A stretch of 57,174 nucleotides of DNA from an uncultured Bacilli bacterium (GTDB lineage: Bacteria > Bacillota_I > Bacilli_A > RF39 > UBA660): assembly GCA_934098505.1 (NCBI GenBank), contig CAKOOR010000008.1, forward strand, positions 1 to 57,174, written 5' to 3'. The notes under the pieces are model-generated. The model was not told the origin of the DNA, ran no database searches, and was given only the letters and a program-made list of their open reading frames with translations. Below, one piece after another: positions 16,478 through 25,295 of the stretch. Every line of letters begins with the position of its first letter. The stretch's first letter is position 1. Both the position numbers and the translations under genes were made by a program.

Positions 16478-19360
16478 ATGAAGTATAGTCCTTTAGGAAT
16501 AAAGTCTGAATATACTTTACTTACAAGTCTAATTAAAATAAGTAATTTAGTAGAGTTTGCAGGGCAAAATAATATTACTATTCTTGGTCTTTTAGATGAC
16601 AATTTAAATGGTGTAATGGAGTTTTATGACACTTGTCTTTTAAATAATATAAAACCGGTAATTGGATTACAAGTAAATATTAATGATAGTAATTATTATC
16701 TTTATGCTAAAAATTATCAAGGTTATTTAGATTTAGTTAAGATAAATAATAAAATAAAATTAGAAGAAGAAATTTCGCTTGGTGATTTAGTAAGTTCACA
16801 AATATATGTTGTTATACCTTATGAATTTAAGGGTAATTATGAGGCACTGAAAAATATAAAAAATTCTAGTGATATTTATATTGCTTATACTAATTTAGAA
16901 GAAAAAAATAATTTGAGTTTGGTAACTTCTAATATATTATTTATTAAAGAAATAAGATGTTTTAGGGCGAATGATACAGTCTATTTAGAATATTTAAAGA
17001 AAATCGGTAATAATGATTTTGAAACTTTTAATACGGCTTATGAAAATGAAAATTTAACTACTGATGATATAGAAAGATTAAATAAGTTTATAGATACTAT
17101 TGAAATTAAGATAGATAAAACTAAAAGATATATTCCTGTTTTTAATAAGGATATTAATAGTAAAGATTATCTTTATAACTTAGCTTTTTTTGGACTAAAA
17201 AAAAGATTAAATGATAAACTTAGTGATATTTATGTAAAAAGATTAAATTATGAATTAGATGTTATTGATAAAATGGGATTTAATGATTACTTTTTGATTG
17301 TTTATGACTATGTTAAGTATGCTAAAAAAAATGATATTTTAGTAGGACCAGGGCGTGGCTCTGCCGCGGGGGCTTTAGTAAGTTATTGTTTAGGAATAAC
17401 TAATATAGATCCTTTAAAATATAATTTACTTTTTGAACGTTTCTTAAATAAAGATAGAGTTACAATGCCAGATATTGATATTGACTTTGAAGATGTTAGA
17501 CGTGAAGATATGATAAACTACGTTCGTGAAAAATATGGCTTATATAATGTTGCCCCAATTACAACTTACGGGACTTTACAAGCTAGACAAGTTATTCGTG
17601 ATGTTAGCAAGTATATTATTGTTGATGATAAGTTAATTGATAATTTTGTTAGTAACATTAATTCTAAATTAAATTTAAAAGAAAATGTGCAAAATCCTCT
17701 AATTAAAAAAATGCTAAAAGAAAATGGAGTTTTACAAAGAATTTATAAAGTGGCGATGAAGTTAGAAGGCTTAAAACGTCATATGTCAGTACATGCGGCC
17801 GGTGTGGTTATTTCCTCGGTTTCGTTAAAAGATGTTATGCCCATTGTTAAGACTACAAATGGAATTAATACGGGATTAACTATGAATTATTTAGAAGAAT
17901 TAGGATTCTTAAAGATGGATTTTTTAGCTTTATCAAACTTAACGTTTATTCATAATATATTAAGAAACTTACCAAGTGATTTTAATTTATATAATATTCC
18001 ATTAGATGATAAGGCTACTTTTGATTTATTTTGTAATGTTGATACAGATGGGATATTTCAGTTTGAGTCGACGGGAATGAAAGAATTTTTAAGAAAATTA
18101 CAACCTAAAAATTTTAATGATTTGTATGCTGCAGTAGCTTTATTTAGACCGGGACCAATGGATAATATTGATACTTTTATTGCAAGAAAAAATGGCGCTA
18201 GCGTGACTTATATCGTTGCTGAGTTGGAGCCAATTTTAAAAGAAACTTATGGTGTTATTGTTTATCAGGAACAGATTATGCAAATTTTAGTAACGATGGC
18301 TGGTTTTAGCTTTGCAGAGGCTGATAATATAAGACGAGCTATGAGTAAAAAGAAAAAAGAAGTAATTGAAAAGGAACGAGTAAACTTTATTACTTCGGCT
18401 GTAAAAAGGGGTTATAACGAGTCTAAAGCTACTGAAGTTTATGATTTAATATTAAAATTTGCTAATTATGGTTTTAATAAAGCTCACTCGGTAAGTTATG
18501 CTTTAATTGGGTACCAAATGGCTTATTTAAAAGCTCATTATAAAGAAGTGTTTTTAGCTAATTTACTTAATATGACTATTTCTAATAGTAAGAAAACTGA
18601 AGATTATTTAAATATAGCAAAGAAGGATAAGATAACTATTTTAGTACCTAATATTAATAAGAGTAAAGATATTTATTTAAGTAAAAATAATTATTTATTG
18701 TTGCCTTTAAGTATCATTAAAAATATTGGTAGTAATATAGTTAATATGATCTTAAAAGATAGAGAAGAAAACGGAATGTTTGTAGACTATTTTGATTTAG
18801 TAAGAAGATTTTATAAATTAGGAATTAAAAAAAATGTTATTGAAAGTTTAATTTATGCCAAAGCTTTAGATACTTTTAAGATAAATCATAAAACGATGAT
18901 AAATATGTTAGATGAAGTATTAAGATATGCTATAGTTTGCGATGATTTAGATGTTTCTTTAGTAGAAAAACCTATCTTAAAAATCGAAGATGAATTTGAT
19001 GATAAAACTTTGATGAATCAAGAGTTAAATGTTTATGGTTTTTATGTAAGTAATCATCCGGCTAGTAAATATAAGGCAAAAGATGTAATTAAAATAAATA
19101 AAATTAAAGATTACTTAGGTAAGAATGTGAAAATGGTCATCTTAGTTAATGATATTAGAAAAATAAAAACGAAAAAGAATGAAGATATGGCTTTTATAAA
19201 TGGAACTGATGAAACTGGTAGTATGGATTTTGTAGTTTTTCCCCAAAAAATTAATTATCTAGAAAATCTAAAAGCTGGTAGTTTAGTAGTCATAATGGGA
19301 ACAGTAGCTAGAAGAATTGACAAGTATCAAATAAATATAAATGTAGTAAGGAGTGTCTAA
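16478..19360 (+). CDS. dnaE: DNA polymerase III alpha subunit, DnaE type
   Basis: The ATG at 16478 after AAAGGGTGGTGATATT is preferred to one at 16457, giving 960 aa. The family C polymerase core is clear: GPGRGSAAG near 290 and PDIDIDFED at 331-339 with catalytic Asp residues, plus LFRPGPMDNI and the helix-hairpin-helix region. A C-terminal OB fold spans about 870-950. The N-terminal PHP domain is degenerate: the usual HxEYSLL His reads KSEYTLL, and the TDH motif reads LDDN, so metal-dependent exonuclease activity is unlikely. DnaE extends RNA primers on the lagging strand and hands over to PolC. PolC begins one base after this stop. Confidence 0.97.
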   Translation: MKYSPLGIKSEYTLLTSLIKISNLVEFAGQNNITILGLLDDNLNGVMEFYDTCLLNNIKPVIGLQVNINDSNYYLYAKNYQGYLDLVKINNKIKLEEEISLGDLVSSQIYVVIPYEFKGNYEALKNIKNSSDIYIAYTNLEEKNNLSLVTSNILFIKEIRCFRANDTVYLEYLKKIGNNDFETFNTAYENENLTTDDIERLNKFIDTIEIKIDKTKRYIPVFNKDINSKDYLYNLAFFGLKKRLNDKLSDIYVKRLNYELDVIDKMGFNDYFLIVYDYVKYAKKNDILVGPGRGSAAGALVSYCLGITNIDPLKYNLLFERFLNKDRVTMPDIDIDFEDVRREDMINYVREKYGLYNVAPITTYGTLQARQVIRDVSKYIIVDDKLIDNFVSNINSKLNLKENVQNPLIKKMLKENGVLQRIYKVAMKLEGLKRHMSVHAAGVVISSVSLKDVMPIVKTTNGINTGLTMNYLEELGFLKMDFLALSNLTFIHNILRNLPSDFNLYNIPLDDKATFDLFCNVDTDGIFQFESTGMKEFLRKLQPKNFNDLYAAVALFRPGPMDNIDTFIARKNGASVTYIVAELEPILKETYGVIVYQEQIMQILVTMAGFSFAEADNIRRAMSKKKKEVIEKERVNFITSAVKRGYNESKATEVYDLILKFANYGFNKAHSVSYALIGYQMAYLKAHYKEVFLANLLNMTISNSKKTEDYLNIAKKDKITILVPNINKSKDIYLSKNNYLLLPLSIIKNIGSNIVNMILKDREENGMFVDYFDLVRRFYKLGIKKNVIESLIYAKALDTFKINHKTMINMLDEVLRYAIVCDDLDVSLVEKPILKIEDEFDDKTLMNQELNVYGFYVSNHPASKYKAKDVIKINKIKDYLGKNVKMVILVNDIRKIKTKKNEDMAFINGTDETGSMDFVVFPQKINYLENLKAGSLVVIMGTVARRIDKYQININVVRSV

Positions 19361-19361
19361 A

Positions 19362-22300
19362 ATGAGTAGTGAAGAATTATTTTTTCAAAGTCTAGGAATA
19401 AATGATTTAACCGTTTATCAAAACTACAAGATAAAAGAAGTATTATTAGATGAGAAAAAACGAGAATTTAATGTAACTATGGTAGTGCCAAATGATGTCA
19501 TACCGCAAAATGTCGATATATTATATCAAGTTTGTAAAAGAGGAATAAATGGTAATATCAAAGTTAATTTAACTGTTGAAAGTAATATCAATGATAAAGA
19601 TAAAATAATTAGTATATTTAGGTATGTTTTAAATAGTTATATAAGTACGAAGCCTTCTTTAAGTGGAATTATAGATAATAATATAACTATGGATGATGAT
19701 ATTATTATTGTTGAAGTTAATACAAAAGTAGAAGAAAAGTCAGTATTAGAAGGAGTAAAGAGCTTATTAAATAAACTTAGTCTTTATGGAATTAAAGATG
19801 TAAATATTACAACAAATGTTAATGTTGAAAAACAAGAAGAAATAAAAAAATTAATGGAATCTAGTCATGAAGAACAAGTTGTAAAAGAAATATCACCAGT
19901 AATTTTGGGTAAACATATTGATGGCGATATTATGGAAATCAATGATATAATGGGTGATACTAAAAATGTTATTGTTGAAGCTTTTATCTTTGGGGAGATT
20001 GCTACTTTAGAAAAAGAAACTATCAATATTATTACACTTAAGGTTAGTGATAAAACTAATAGTATTTTGGCTAAGATTTTTAAAAAAGATCATGATGAAT
20101 TTAGTGAAGTTATGGATAATTTAAAGGTTGGTAGTTGGTATCGTATTCATGGTAATGTTGAGTTTGATACTTTCGCAAAAGAATTAGTTTTAAAGGTTCG
20201 CAATATGGAGAAAATTGCTTCTAAAGAAAATAAGGTTAAAGATGAGGCGGAAGTTAAGAGAGTGGAATTACATACGCATACGATGATGAGTGCAATGGAT
20301 GCGGTTATTCCGGCGGAAGCCTTAGTAAAATACGCTTATAATTTGGGACATAGAGCTATTGCGGTAACCGATCATAATTGTGTTCAGTCATTTCCAGAGT
20401 TATATCATACGGTTGAAAATATTAATAAAGGTAAAGAACCAAAAGACCATTTTAAAGTTTTATATGGTACAGAAATTAATGTTGTTAATGATGATATTGA
20501 TGTAGTATTTAATAATCATGAATATAATTTATTAGATCAAACTTACGTTGTTTTTGATACTGAAACTACTGGTTTTTATGCTGGCAGTGATCAGATGATT
20601 GAAATTGGTGCTGTTAAGATTAAAAATAATGAGATTTTAGACCGCTTTGATGAATTAATTGATCCCCATCGCCCTCTTCCACAAAAGATTACGGATTTAA
20701 CATATATTACTGATGATATGTTAAGAGGTAAAGAAAACGAGGATGTGGTTACAAAGAAATTCTTGGATTGGGTAGGTGATTTACCTTTAGTTGCACATAA
20801 TGCTAAGTTCGATATTTCCTTTATGAAAGCAGCTTGCAATAAATATAATTTAGGGGAATTTAATGCGACAGTTTTAGATACTATGAGTATGGCACGTATG
20901 CTACATCCAGATTGGCCTAATCATAAACTTAGTACTTTAACTAAAAAATTAAATATTCCTTGGGATGAGGATAAACACCATAGAGCTGATTATGATGCTG
21001 AAGGAACTGCTTATGCTTTTTATAAATTTTGTAAGGATTTTGATCAACAAAATATTTCAACGACTACTAAGTTGGTAAGGAGTATAGATACAGAAAGTTT
21101 AGTAAAGTTTGCTTATCCATTTCATGCTACTATTATTGCTAAAGACCGTAGTGGTTTAAAGAACTTATTTAAAATTATTAGCATGGCTAATACTAAATAT
21201 CTTTATAAGAATGAACAACCAAAGATTCCAAGACGAGAAATTAGTAATTTAAGAGAAGGGCTTATTATTGGTTCAGCTTGTGTTAATAATGAAATATTTG
21301 AAAAAGCTGCTGGGATGGAAGATGAAGAACTTGTTAATATGATGAGTTTCTATGATTATATCGAAGTTCAACCACTTAGTGTATTCTCACATTTAATTGG
21401 GGTTGACCGTAAGTTTAGTAATGAGATTGAAGCTCAAAATTACTTAAAGAGAATTATTCGGGTAGCGAAAGAGGCTGGAAAACCAGTTGTAGCCACGGGC
21501 GATGTCCATAATTTGACGAAAGAAGATTTAATTTACAGAGAAATAATTGTTAATACAAAATTCAACGGTAAGTTGCATCCGTTAAATCGTAAAGGTATGG
21601 CAGTTCCAAATATGTATTTAAAAACTACTAATGAAATGTTAGAAGAATTTAACTTTCTAGATAAAGAAACGGCTTATGAAATAGTAGTTACTAATCCTAA
21701 TAAGATTGCTGATATGATTAGTGAAATCGAAGTAATTATTGCAACACCAAAACCATTTGCTCCTAAGATTCCTAATTCGATTGAAACAATGACTGAGCTT
21801 GTTTATACAAAGGCAAGAAATTGGTATGGTGATGTTTTGCCTTATCATATTGAAGATAGACTTGCTAAAGAACTTTATGGTGATTCTTTAAAGGAAGCAA
21901 TAACTTATTATGTTGATAAAGATGAGTCGATTACTGATAAAGATAAAGAAATATTTGCTATTTTACATAAAACGATTGTTGGTGGGTATGATTCAGTAAA
22001 AGATTATATTAAAGGTTATCTAAAAGATACTTTAGAAGAAGTGCCTGGTGATGAAGAGCTAGATAAAGAAGCTAAAAAGAAGTTAGGTGGTATCATCGGT
22101 GCTGGTTATGATGTTATTTACTTGATTGCTCAAAAGTTAGTTAAACACTCTAATGATGAAGGATTCTTAGTTGGGTCCCGTGGTTCCGTTGGTTCTTCCT
22201 TTGTTGCTTGTATGATGGGGATAACCGAGGTTAACTCTTTGGCGGCTCACTATCGTTGTGGCAAATGTAAGTTAAGTATTTTTGATGATGATGAAGGGAA

Positions 22301-23879
22301 TCCTTTAGGTTCAACTTACTCAAGTGGTTTTGACCTTCCGGATAAAAAATGTCCAAATTGTGATATTCCAATGATTAAAGACGGTCAAGATATTCCATTT
22401 GCTACCTTTTTAGGTTTTAATGCTGATAAAGTACCAGATATCGATTTGAACTTTAGTGATTTAAACCAAGCTAGTGCCCATGATTATACGAAAGTATTGT
22501 TCGGGGTTGATAATGTTTATCGTGCGGGAACTATAGGTACCGTTGCTGAAAAGACTGCTTATGGTTATGTTCGGGGTTACTGCGAGGATAAAGGGATTAT
22601 CATGCGTAATTTAGAAATCGAACGTCTAGCTATGGGCTGTACTGGGGTTAAGAGAACTACTGGTCAGCACCCAGGTGGTATCGTTGTAATTCCAGGATAT
22701 ATGGAAGTTTATGATTTTACCCCATTCCAATATCCAGCTGATGATCCAACTAGTGTATGGCGTACAACGCACTTTGATTATCATGCTATTGATGCCGATG
22801 TTTTAAAATTAGATATTTTGGGGCATACTGATCCAACACAGTTAAGAATGATACAAGATTTAACAGGTGATGATATTACTAAGGTACCTTTAGATGATAA
22901 GGCAACCATGTCGATATTTACTTCGACGAAAGCTTTAGGAGTAACATCAGAACAAATAATGTGTGATACTGGTACTTTAGGAGTTCCAGAATTCGGTACA
23001 CCATTTACTATTTCTTTAGTTAAAGATACTAAACCAACTACTTTTGCTGAACTTATTAAGATATCTGGTTTGTCCCACGGTACCGATGTATGGTTAGGTA
23101 ATGCACAAGAATTAATTGCTAAAAATGTAGTACCTTTCTCAAAAGTTATTGGTTGTCGTGATGATATTATGGTTGATTTAATGTATCGTGGACTTCCACC
23201 ATTTAAAGCCTTTAAAATAATGGAGTTCGTCCGTAAAGGTCGTGCTTCTAAACCAAAAGATCATGAAGAATGGGAAGGCTATGTTAAGTTAATGCAAGAG
23301 TATAATGTAGAAGACTGGTTTATTGATTCTTGTGCGAAGATTAAGTACATGTTTCCTAAGGCTCATGCTGCCGCTTATGTTACTAGTGCCTTTAGAATTG
23401 CTTGGTATAAAGTTCATAAGCCTATAGTTTATTATGCTTCCTATTTTTCTACTAGATTTGATGATTTTGACTTGGAAGTTATGGTTAAAGGTTATGATAC
23501 TATTAAAGCTAAAATGGCTGAATTAATGGCTAAGGGATATGATGCGACTAATAAAGAAAGTAGTTTATTAGAAACTTTAAAGTTAGCTTTAGAAGCAACC
23601 GCTCGTGGTATTAAATTTAGTAATATTGATATCGAAAAAAGTGATGGTAAAAACTTTGTTATAAAAGATGAACATACGTTGATTTGCCCATTTAAAGTTT
23701 TGGACGGTTTGGGAGATTCCGTTGCTACTAAAATAATCGAAGAAAGAAATAAGCAACCATTTATAAGTATTGAAGATTTACAAAGTCGTGGTAAGGTAAG
23801 TAGTACAACTATTGATAAATTAAGAACTTTAGGAGTTTTAGATGGTTTACCAGAAACTTCACAATTAAGTTTATTTTAG
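19362..23879 (+). CDS. polC: DNA polymerase III PolC
   Basis: The ATG at 19362, eight bases after TAAGGAG, is preferred over a GTG at 19353 that would overlap dnaE; the product is 1505 aa. Domains in order: an N-terminal domain, an OB fold near 205-290, PHP domain with intact HTHT near 304 and TDHN, an inserted DEDDh 3'-5' exonuclease (FDTETTG near 399, HNAKFD, HRADYDAEGT), a zinc finger (CGKC near 966 and CPNC about 30 residues on), and the catalytic core with PDIDLNF near 1025 and HPGGIVVIPG. The C terminus QLSLF resembles a clamp-binding motif. This is the main replicative polymerase. Confidence 0.99.
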   Translation: MSSEELFFQSLGINDLTVYQNYKIKEVLLDEKKREFNVTMVVPNDVIPQNVDILYQVCKRGINGNIKVNLTVESNINDKDKIISIFRYVLNSYISTKPSLSGIIDNNITMDDDIIIVEVNTKVEEKSVLEGVKSLLNKLSLYGIKDVNITTNVNVEKQEEIKKLMESSHEEQVVKEISPVILGKHIDGDIMEINDIMGDTKNVIVEAFIFGEIATLEKETINIITLKVSDKTNSILAKIFKKDHDEFSEVMDNLKVGSWYRIHGNVEFDTFAKELVLKVRNMEKIASKENKVKDEAEVKRVELHTHTMMSAMDAVIPAEALVKYAYNLGHRAIAVTDHNCVQSFPELYHTVENINKGKEPKDHFKVLYGTEINVVNDDIDVVFNNHEYNLLDQTYVVFDTETTGFYAGSDQMIEIGAVKIKNNEILDRFDELIDPHRPLPQKITDLTYITDDMLRGKENEDVVTKKFLDWVGDLPLVAHNAKFDISFMKAACNKYNLGEFNATVLDTMSMARMLHPDWPNHKLSTLTKKLNIPWDEDKHHRADYDAEGTAYAFYKFCKDFDQQNISTTTKLVRSIDTESLVKFAYPFHATIIAKDRSGLKNLFKIISMANTKYLYKNEQPKIPRREISNLREGLIIGSACVNNEIFEKAAGMEDEELVNMMSFYDYIEVQPLSVFSHLIGVDRKFSNEIEAQNYLKRIIRVAKEAGKPVVATGDVHNLTKEDLIYREIIVNTKFNGKLHPLNRKGMAVPNMYLKTTNEMLEEFNFLDKETAYEIVVTNPNKIADMISEIEVIIATPKPFAPKIPNSIETMTELVYTKARNWYGDVLPYHIEDRLAKELYGDSLKEAITYYVDKDESITDKDKEIFAILHKTIVGGYDSVKDYIKGYLKDTLEEVPGDEELDKEAKKKLGGIIGAGYDVIYLIAQKLVKHSNDEGFLVGSRGSVGSSFVACMMGITEVNSLAAHYRCGKCKLSIFDDDEGNPLGSTYSSGFDLPDKKCPNCDIPMIKDGQDIPFATFLGFNADKVPDIDLNFSDLNQASAHDYTKVLFGVDNVYRAGTIGTVAEKTAYGYVRGYCEDKGIIMRNLEIERLAMGCTGVKRTTGQHPGGIVVIPGYMEVYDFTPFQYPADDPTSVWRTTHFDYHAIDADVLKLDILGHTDPTQLRMIQDLTGDDITKVPLDDKATMSIFTSTKALGVTSEQIMCDTGTLGVPEFGTPFTISLVKDTKPTTFAELIKISGLSHGTDVWLGNAQELIAKNVVPFSKVIGCRDDIMVDLMYRGLPPFKAFKIMEFVRKGRASKPKDHEEWEGYVKLMQEYNVEDWFIDSCAKIKYMFPKAHAAAYVTSAFRIAWYKVHKPIVYYASYFSTRFDDFDLEVMVKGYDTIKAKMAELMAKGYDATNKESSLLETLKLALEATARGIKFSNIDIEKSDGKNFVIKDEHTLICPFKVLDGLGDSVATKIIEERNKQPFISIEDLQSRGKVSSTTIDKLRTLGVLDGLPETSQLSLF

Positions 23880-23918
23880 AAGAATTTTGTGGTATCCTTA
23901 TATTAGGAGGATAACGAT

Positions 23919-24155
23919 ATGTCAAAAAAAGAATTACAATTATATAACGATAGGTTGTTATGCTATGCTATTTTGATCTTAGCTATTGGTTTGGTAGGAG
24001 GTTCAACTCTAATTGCAGTTGGTGTAAGGTGTGATACTATAAATGCAATAAGCTTTTGTATGATGGGTTCTATTATAATTCTTACTTTCTTTGTTACTTC
24101 ACTAATAATGTATTTAGTAGCTAAAAAGGAAGAATTAAAAAAGTTATTTGATTAG
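23919..24155 (+). CDS. Small two-helix membrane protein
   Basis: A 78-aa protein with two membrane segments at about residues 14-33 and 42-66, short charged ends (MSKKELQLYNDR and KKEELKKLFD) and a strong AGGAGGATAACGAT ribosome site. Unknown family. It sits alone between polC and the L21 operon, bounded by a terminator. Confidence 0.65.
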   Translation: MSKKELQLYNDRLLCYAILILAIGLVGGSTLIAVGVRCDTINAISFCMMGSIIILTFFVTSLIMYLVAKKEELKKLFD

Positions 24156-24156
24156 T

Positions 24157-24197
24157 TTTAAAACTGCTAGAGTCATGGGATTTTTAGCAGTTTTATT
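24157..24197 (+). terminator. Rho-independent terminator
   Basis: Stem AAAACTGCTA / TAGCAGTTTT with a GC-containing loop and a T-rich tail, just after the small membrane protein. Confidence 0.75.
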
Positions 24198-24210
24198 ATG
24201 CCTAAATTGA

Positions 24211-24239
24211 TTGACAATAGTCATATACTTTGGTAAAAT
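24211..24239 (+). promoter_or_regulatory. Promoter of the L21 operon
   Basis: Consensus TTGACA (24211-24216), a 17-bp spacer and TAAAAT (24234-24239), at the start of the L21 leader. Confidence 0.85.
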
Positions 24240-24330
24240 AACTAGTGTTTTAAGGGCTTTCTTAAAACCGCACTAAAAAGGTTATAAGAGTTTTAAACCA
24301 CCTTGAGGGCGTGTCTTAAATTTATAAGGA
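24240..24330 (+). promoter_or_regulatory. Ribosomal protein L21 leader RNA
   Basis: The leader between promoter and rplU folds into a hairpin from TAGTG-TTTTAAG to CTTAAAA-CC-GCACTA (24242-24279), followed by an AAAAAGGTTATAAGAG...ACCACCTTGAGGGCG segment. Position and layout fit the L21 leader family known upstream of rplU-prp-rpmA in Firmicutes, thought to allow autoregulation by a ribosomal protein. The family match is by position and shape, not a covariance-model search. Confidence 0.65.
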
Positions 24331-24338
24331 GGGATATT

Positions 24339-24641
24339 ATGAAAGCAATTTTTGTAACAGGTGGAAAACAATATTGTGTTTCTGAAGGCGATGTAGTTTA
24401 TGTTGAAAAATTAGATGCTGAAGTTGGCAAAGAAGTAACTTTTGATGAAGTTCTTATGGCTGGCGAAGTATTTGGTAATCCAACAGTTAAAAATGCAAGC
24501 GTAGTTGGCGTTGTTGAAAAACAAGGTAAACAAAAGAAAATTACTGTATTTAAGTATAAACCTAAGAAGAAATATCGTAAGAAACAAGGACATAGACAAC
24601 CATATACTAAGGTTACTATTAAGTCTATTAATGTTAAATAA
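24339..24641 (+). CDS. rplU: 50S ribosomal protein L21
   Basis: The ATG at 24339 after AAGGAGGGATATT gives the standard 100-aa protein; in-frame upstream codons belong to the leader. The N terminus MKAIFVTGGKQYCVSEGD and the basic C-terminal KKKYRKKQGHRQPYTKV are diagnostic. It binds 23S rRNA in the large subunit and heads the rplU-prp-rpmA operon. Confidence 0.98.
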   Translation: MKAIFVTGGKQYCVSEGDVVYVEKLDAEVGKEVTFDEVLMAGEVFGNPTVKNASVVGVVEKQGKQKKITVFKYKPKKKYRKKQGHRQPYTKVTIKSINVK

Positions 24642-24643
24642 TT

Positions 24644-24955
24644 ATGATAAAAGTGAACTGTGTAGTATCTAAAGATTTGATTGAAAAGATAAGTATTAAA
24701 GGTCATGCTGACTATGATACTTTAGGTAAGGATATTGTTTGTGCGGCTGTATCTAGTATAGTTACAACGAGTATAAATAATATAATAGCCTTAGAAGAAA
24801 GTACAATTAAATACGATACTAAAGACGGTAATGTAAATATTACTGTTCTAAGGAATAGTGAAGTTACTAATAAGCTTTTAAATATTATGATAAATATGTT
24901 AAAAGAATTAGCAACTGACTATCCACAAAATATAAAAATAGGAGGATTAAGATGA
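24644..24955 (+). CDS. prp: Ribosomal-processing cysteine protease Prp
   Basis: A 103-aa protease with the catalytic His in GHADYD and the catalytic Cys in DIVCAAVS. In Firmicutes Prp removes the N-terminal extension of L27 so the ribosome can function. It sits in the usual place between L21 and L27. Its stop overlaps the rpmA start (ATGA), so translation is coupled. The substrate site is present in the next gene. Confidence 0.95.
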   Translation: MIKVNCVVSKDLIEKISIKGHADYDTLGKDIVCAAVSSIVTTSINNIIALEESTIKYDTKDGNVNITVLRNSEVTNKLLNIMINMLKELATDYPQNIKIGGLR

Positions 24956-25239
24956 ATTTTATGAAATTGAATATCCAATTATTTGCTCACGTTAAGGCTC
25001 AAGGTTCTACTCAAAACGGTAGAGATTCTGTTGGTCGTAGATTAGGTGCGAAGGCTAGTGACGGTGAAGTTGTTAGTGCTGGTTCAATAATCTATCGTCA
25101 AAGAGGAACTAAGATTTATCCAGGAACAAATGTTGGAATGGGAAAAGACCATACTCTATATGCTTTAGTAGCAGGCGTTGTTAAATTTGAACGTTTAGGT
25201 AGAGATAAGAAAAAAGTAAGTGTATACGAAGTTAAGTAG
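24952..25239 (+). CDS. rpmA: 50S ribosomal protein L27 with cleavable extension
   Basis: A 95-aa precursor. The first twelve residues, MNFMKLNIQLFA, match the Prp cleavage signal (LxLQxFA), so the mature protein should start at HVKAQGSTQNGRDS. The usual residues here are AHKKGxGS; His-Val replaces Lys-Lys next to the cleaved Ala, a mild oddity near the peptidyl-transferase arm. AGGAGG at 24940-24945 sets the start. A terminator overlaps the stop. Confidence 0.98.
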   Translation: MNFMKLNIQLFAHVKAQGSTQNGRDSVGRRLGAKASDGEVVSAGSIIYRQRGTKIYPGTNVGMGKDHTLYALVAGVVKFERLGRDKKKVSVYEVK

Positions 25240-25256
25240 TGTATACTTCTTTTTTT
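25218..25256 (+). terminator. Rho-independent terminator overlapping the rpmA stop
   Basis: A 10-bp stem AAGTGTATAC / GTGTATACTT with two G-U pairs, an 11-nt loop and a seven-T tail. The ascending arm lies within the last codons of rpmA. Confidence 0.75.
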
Positions 25257-25295
25257 ATGTTATAATTTTTTTATAAGATATAAAGGTAGGTTAAT

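Noticed and set aside
24398..24706. Long minus-strand frames over rplU and prp
   Set aside because: Shadows of highly biased ribosomal protein coding on the other strand.
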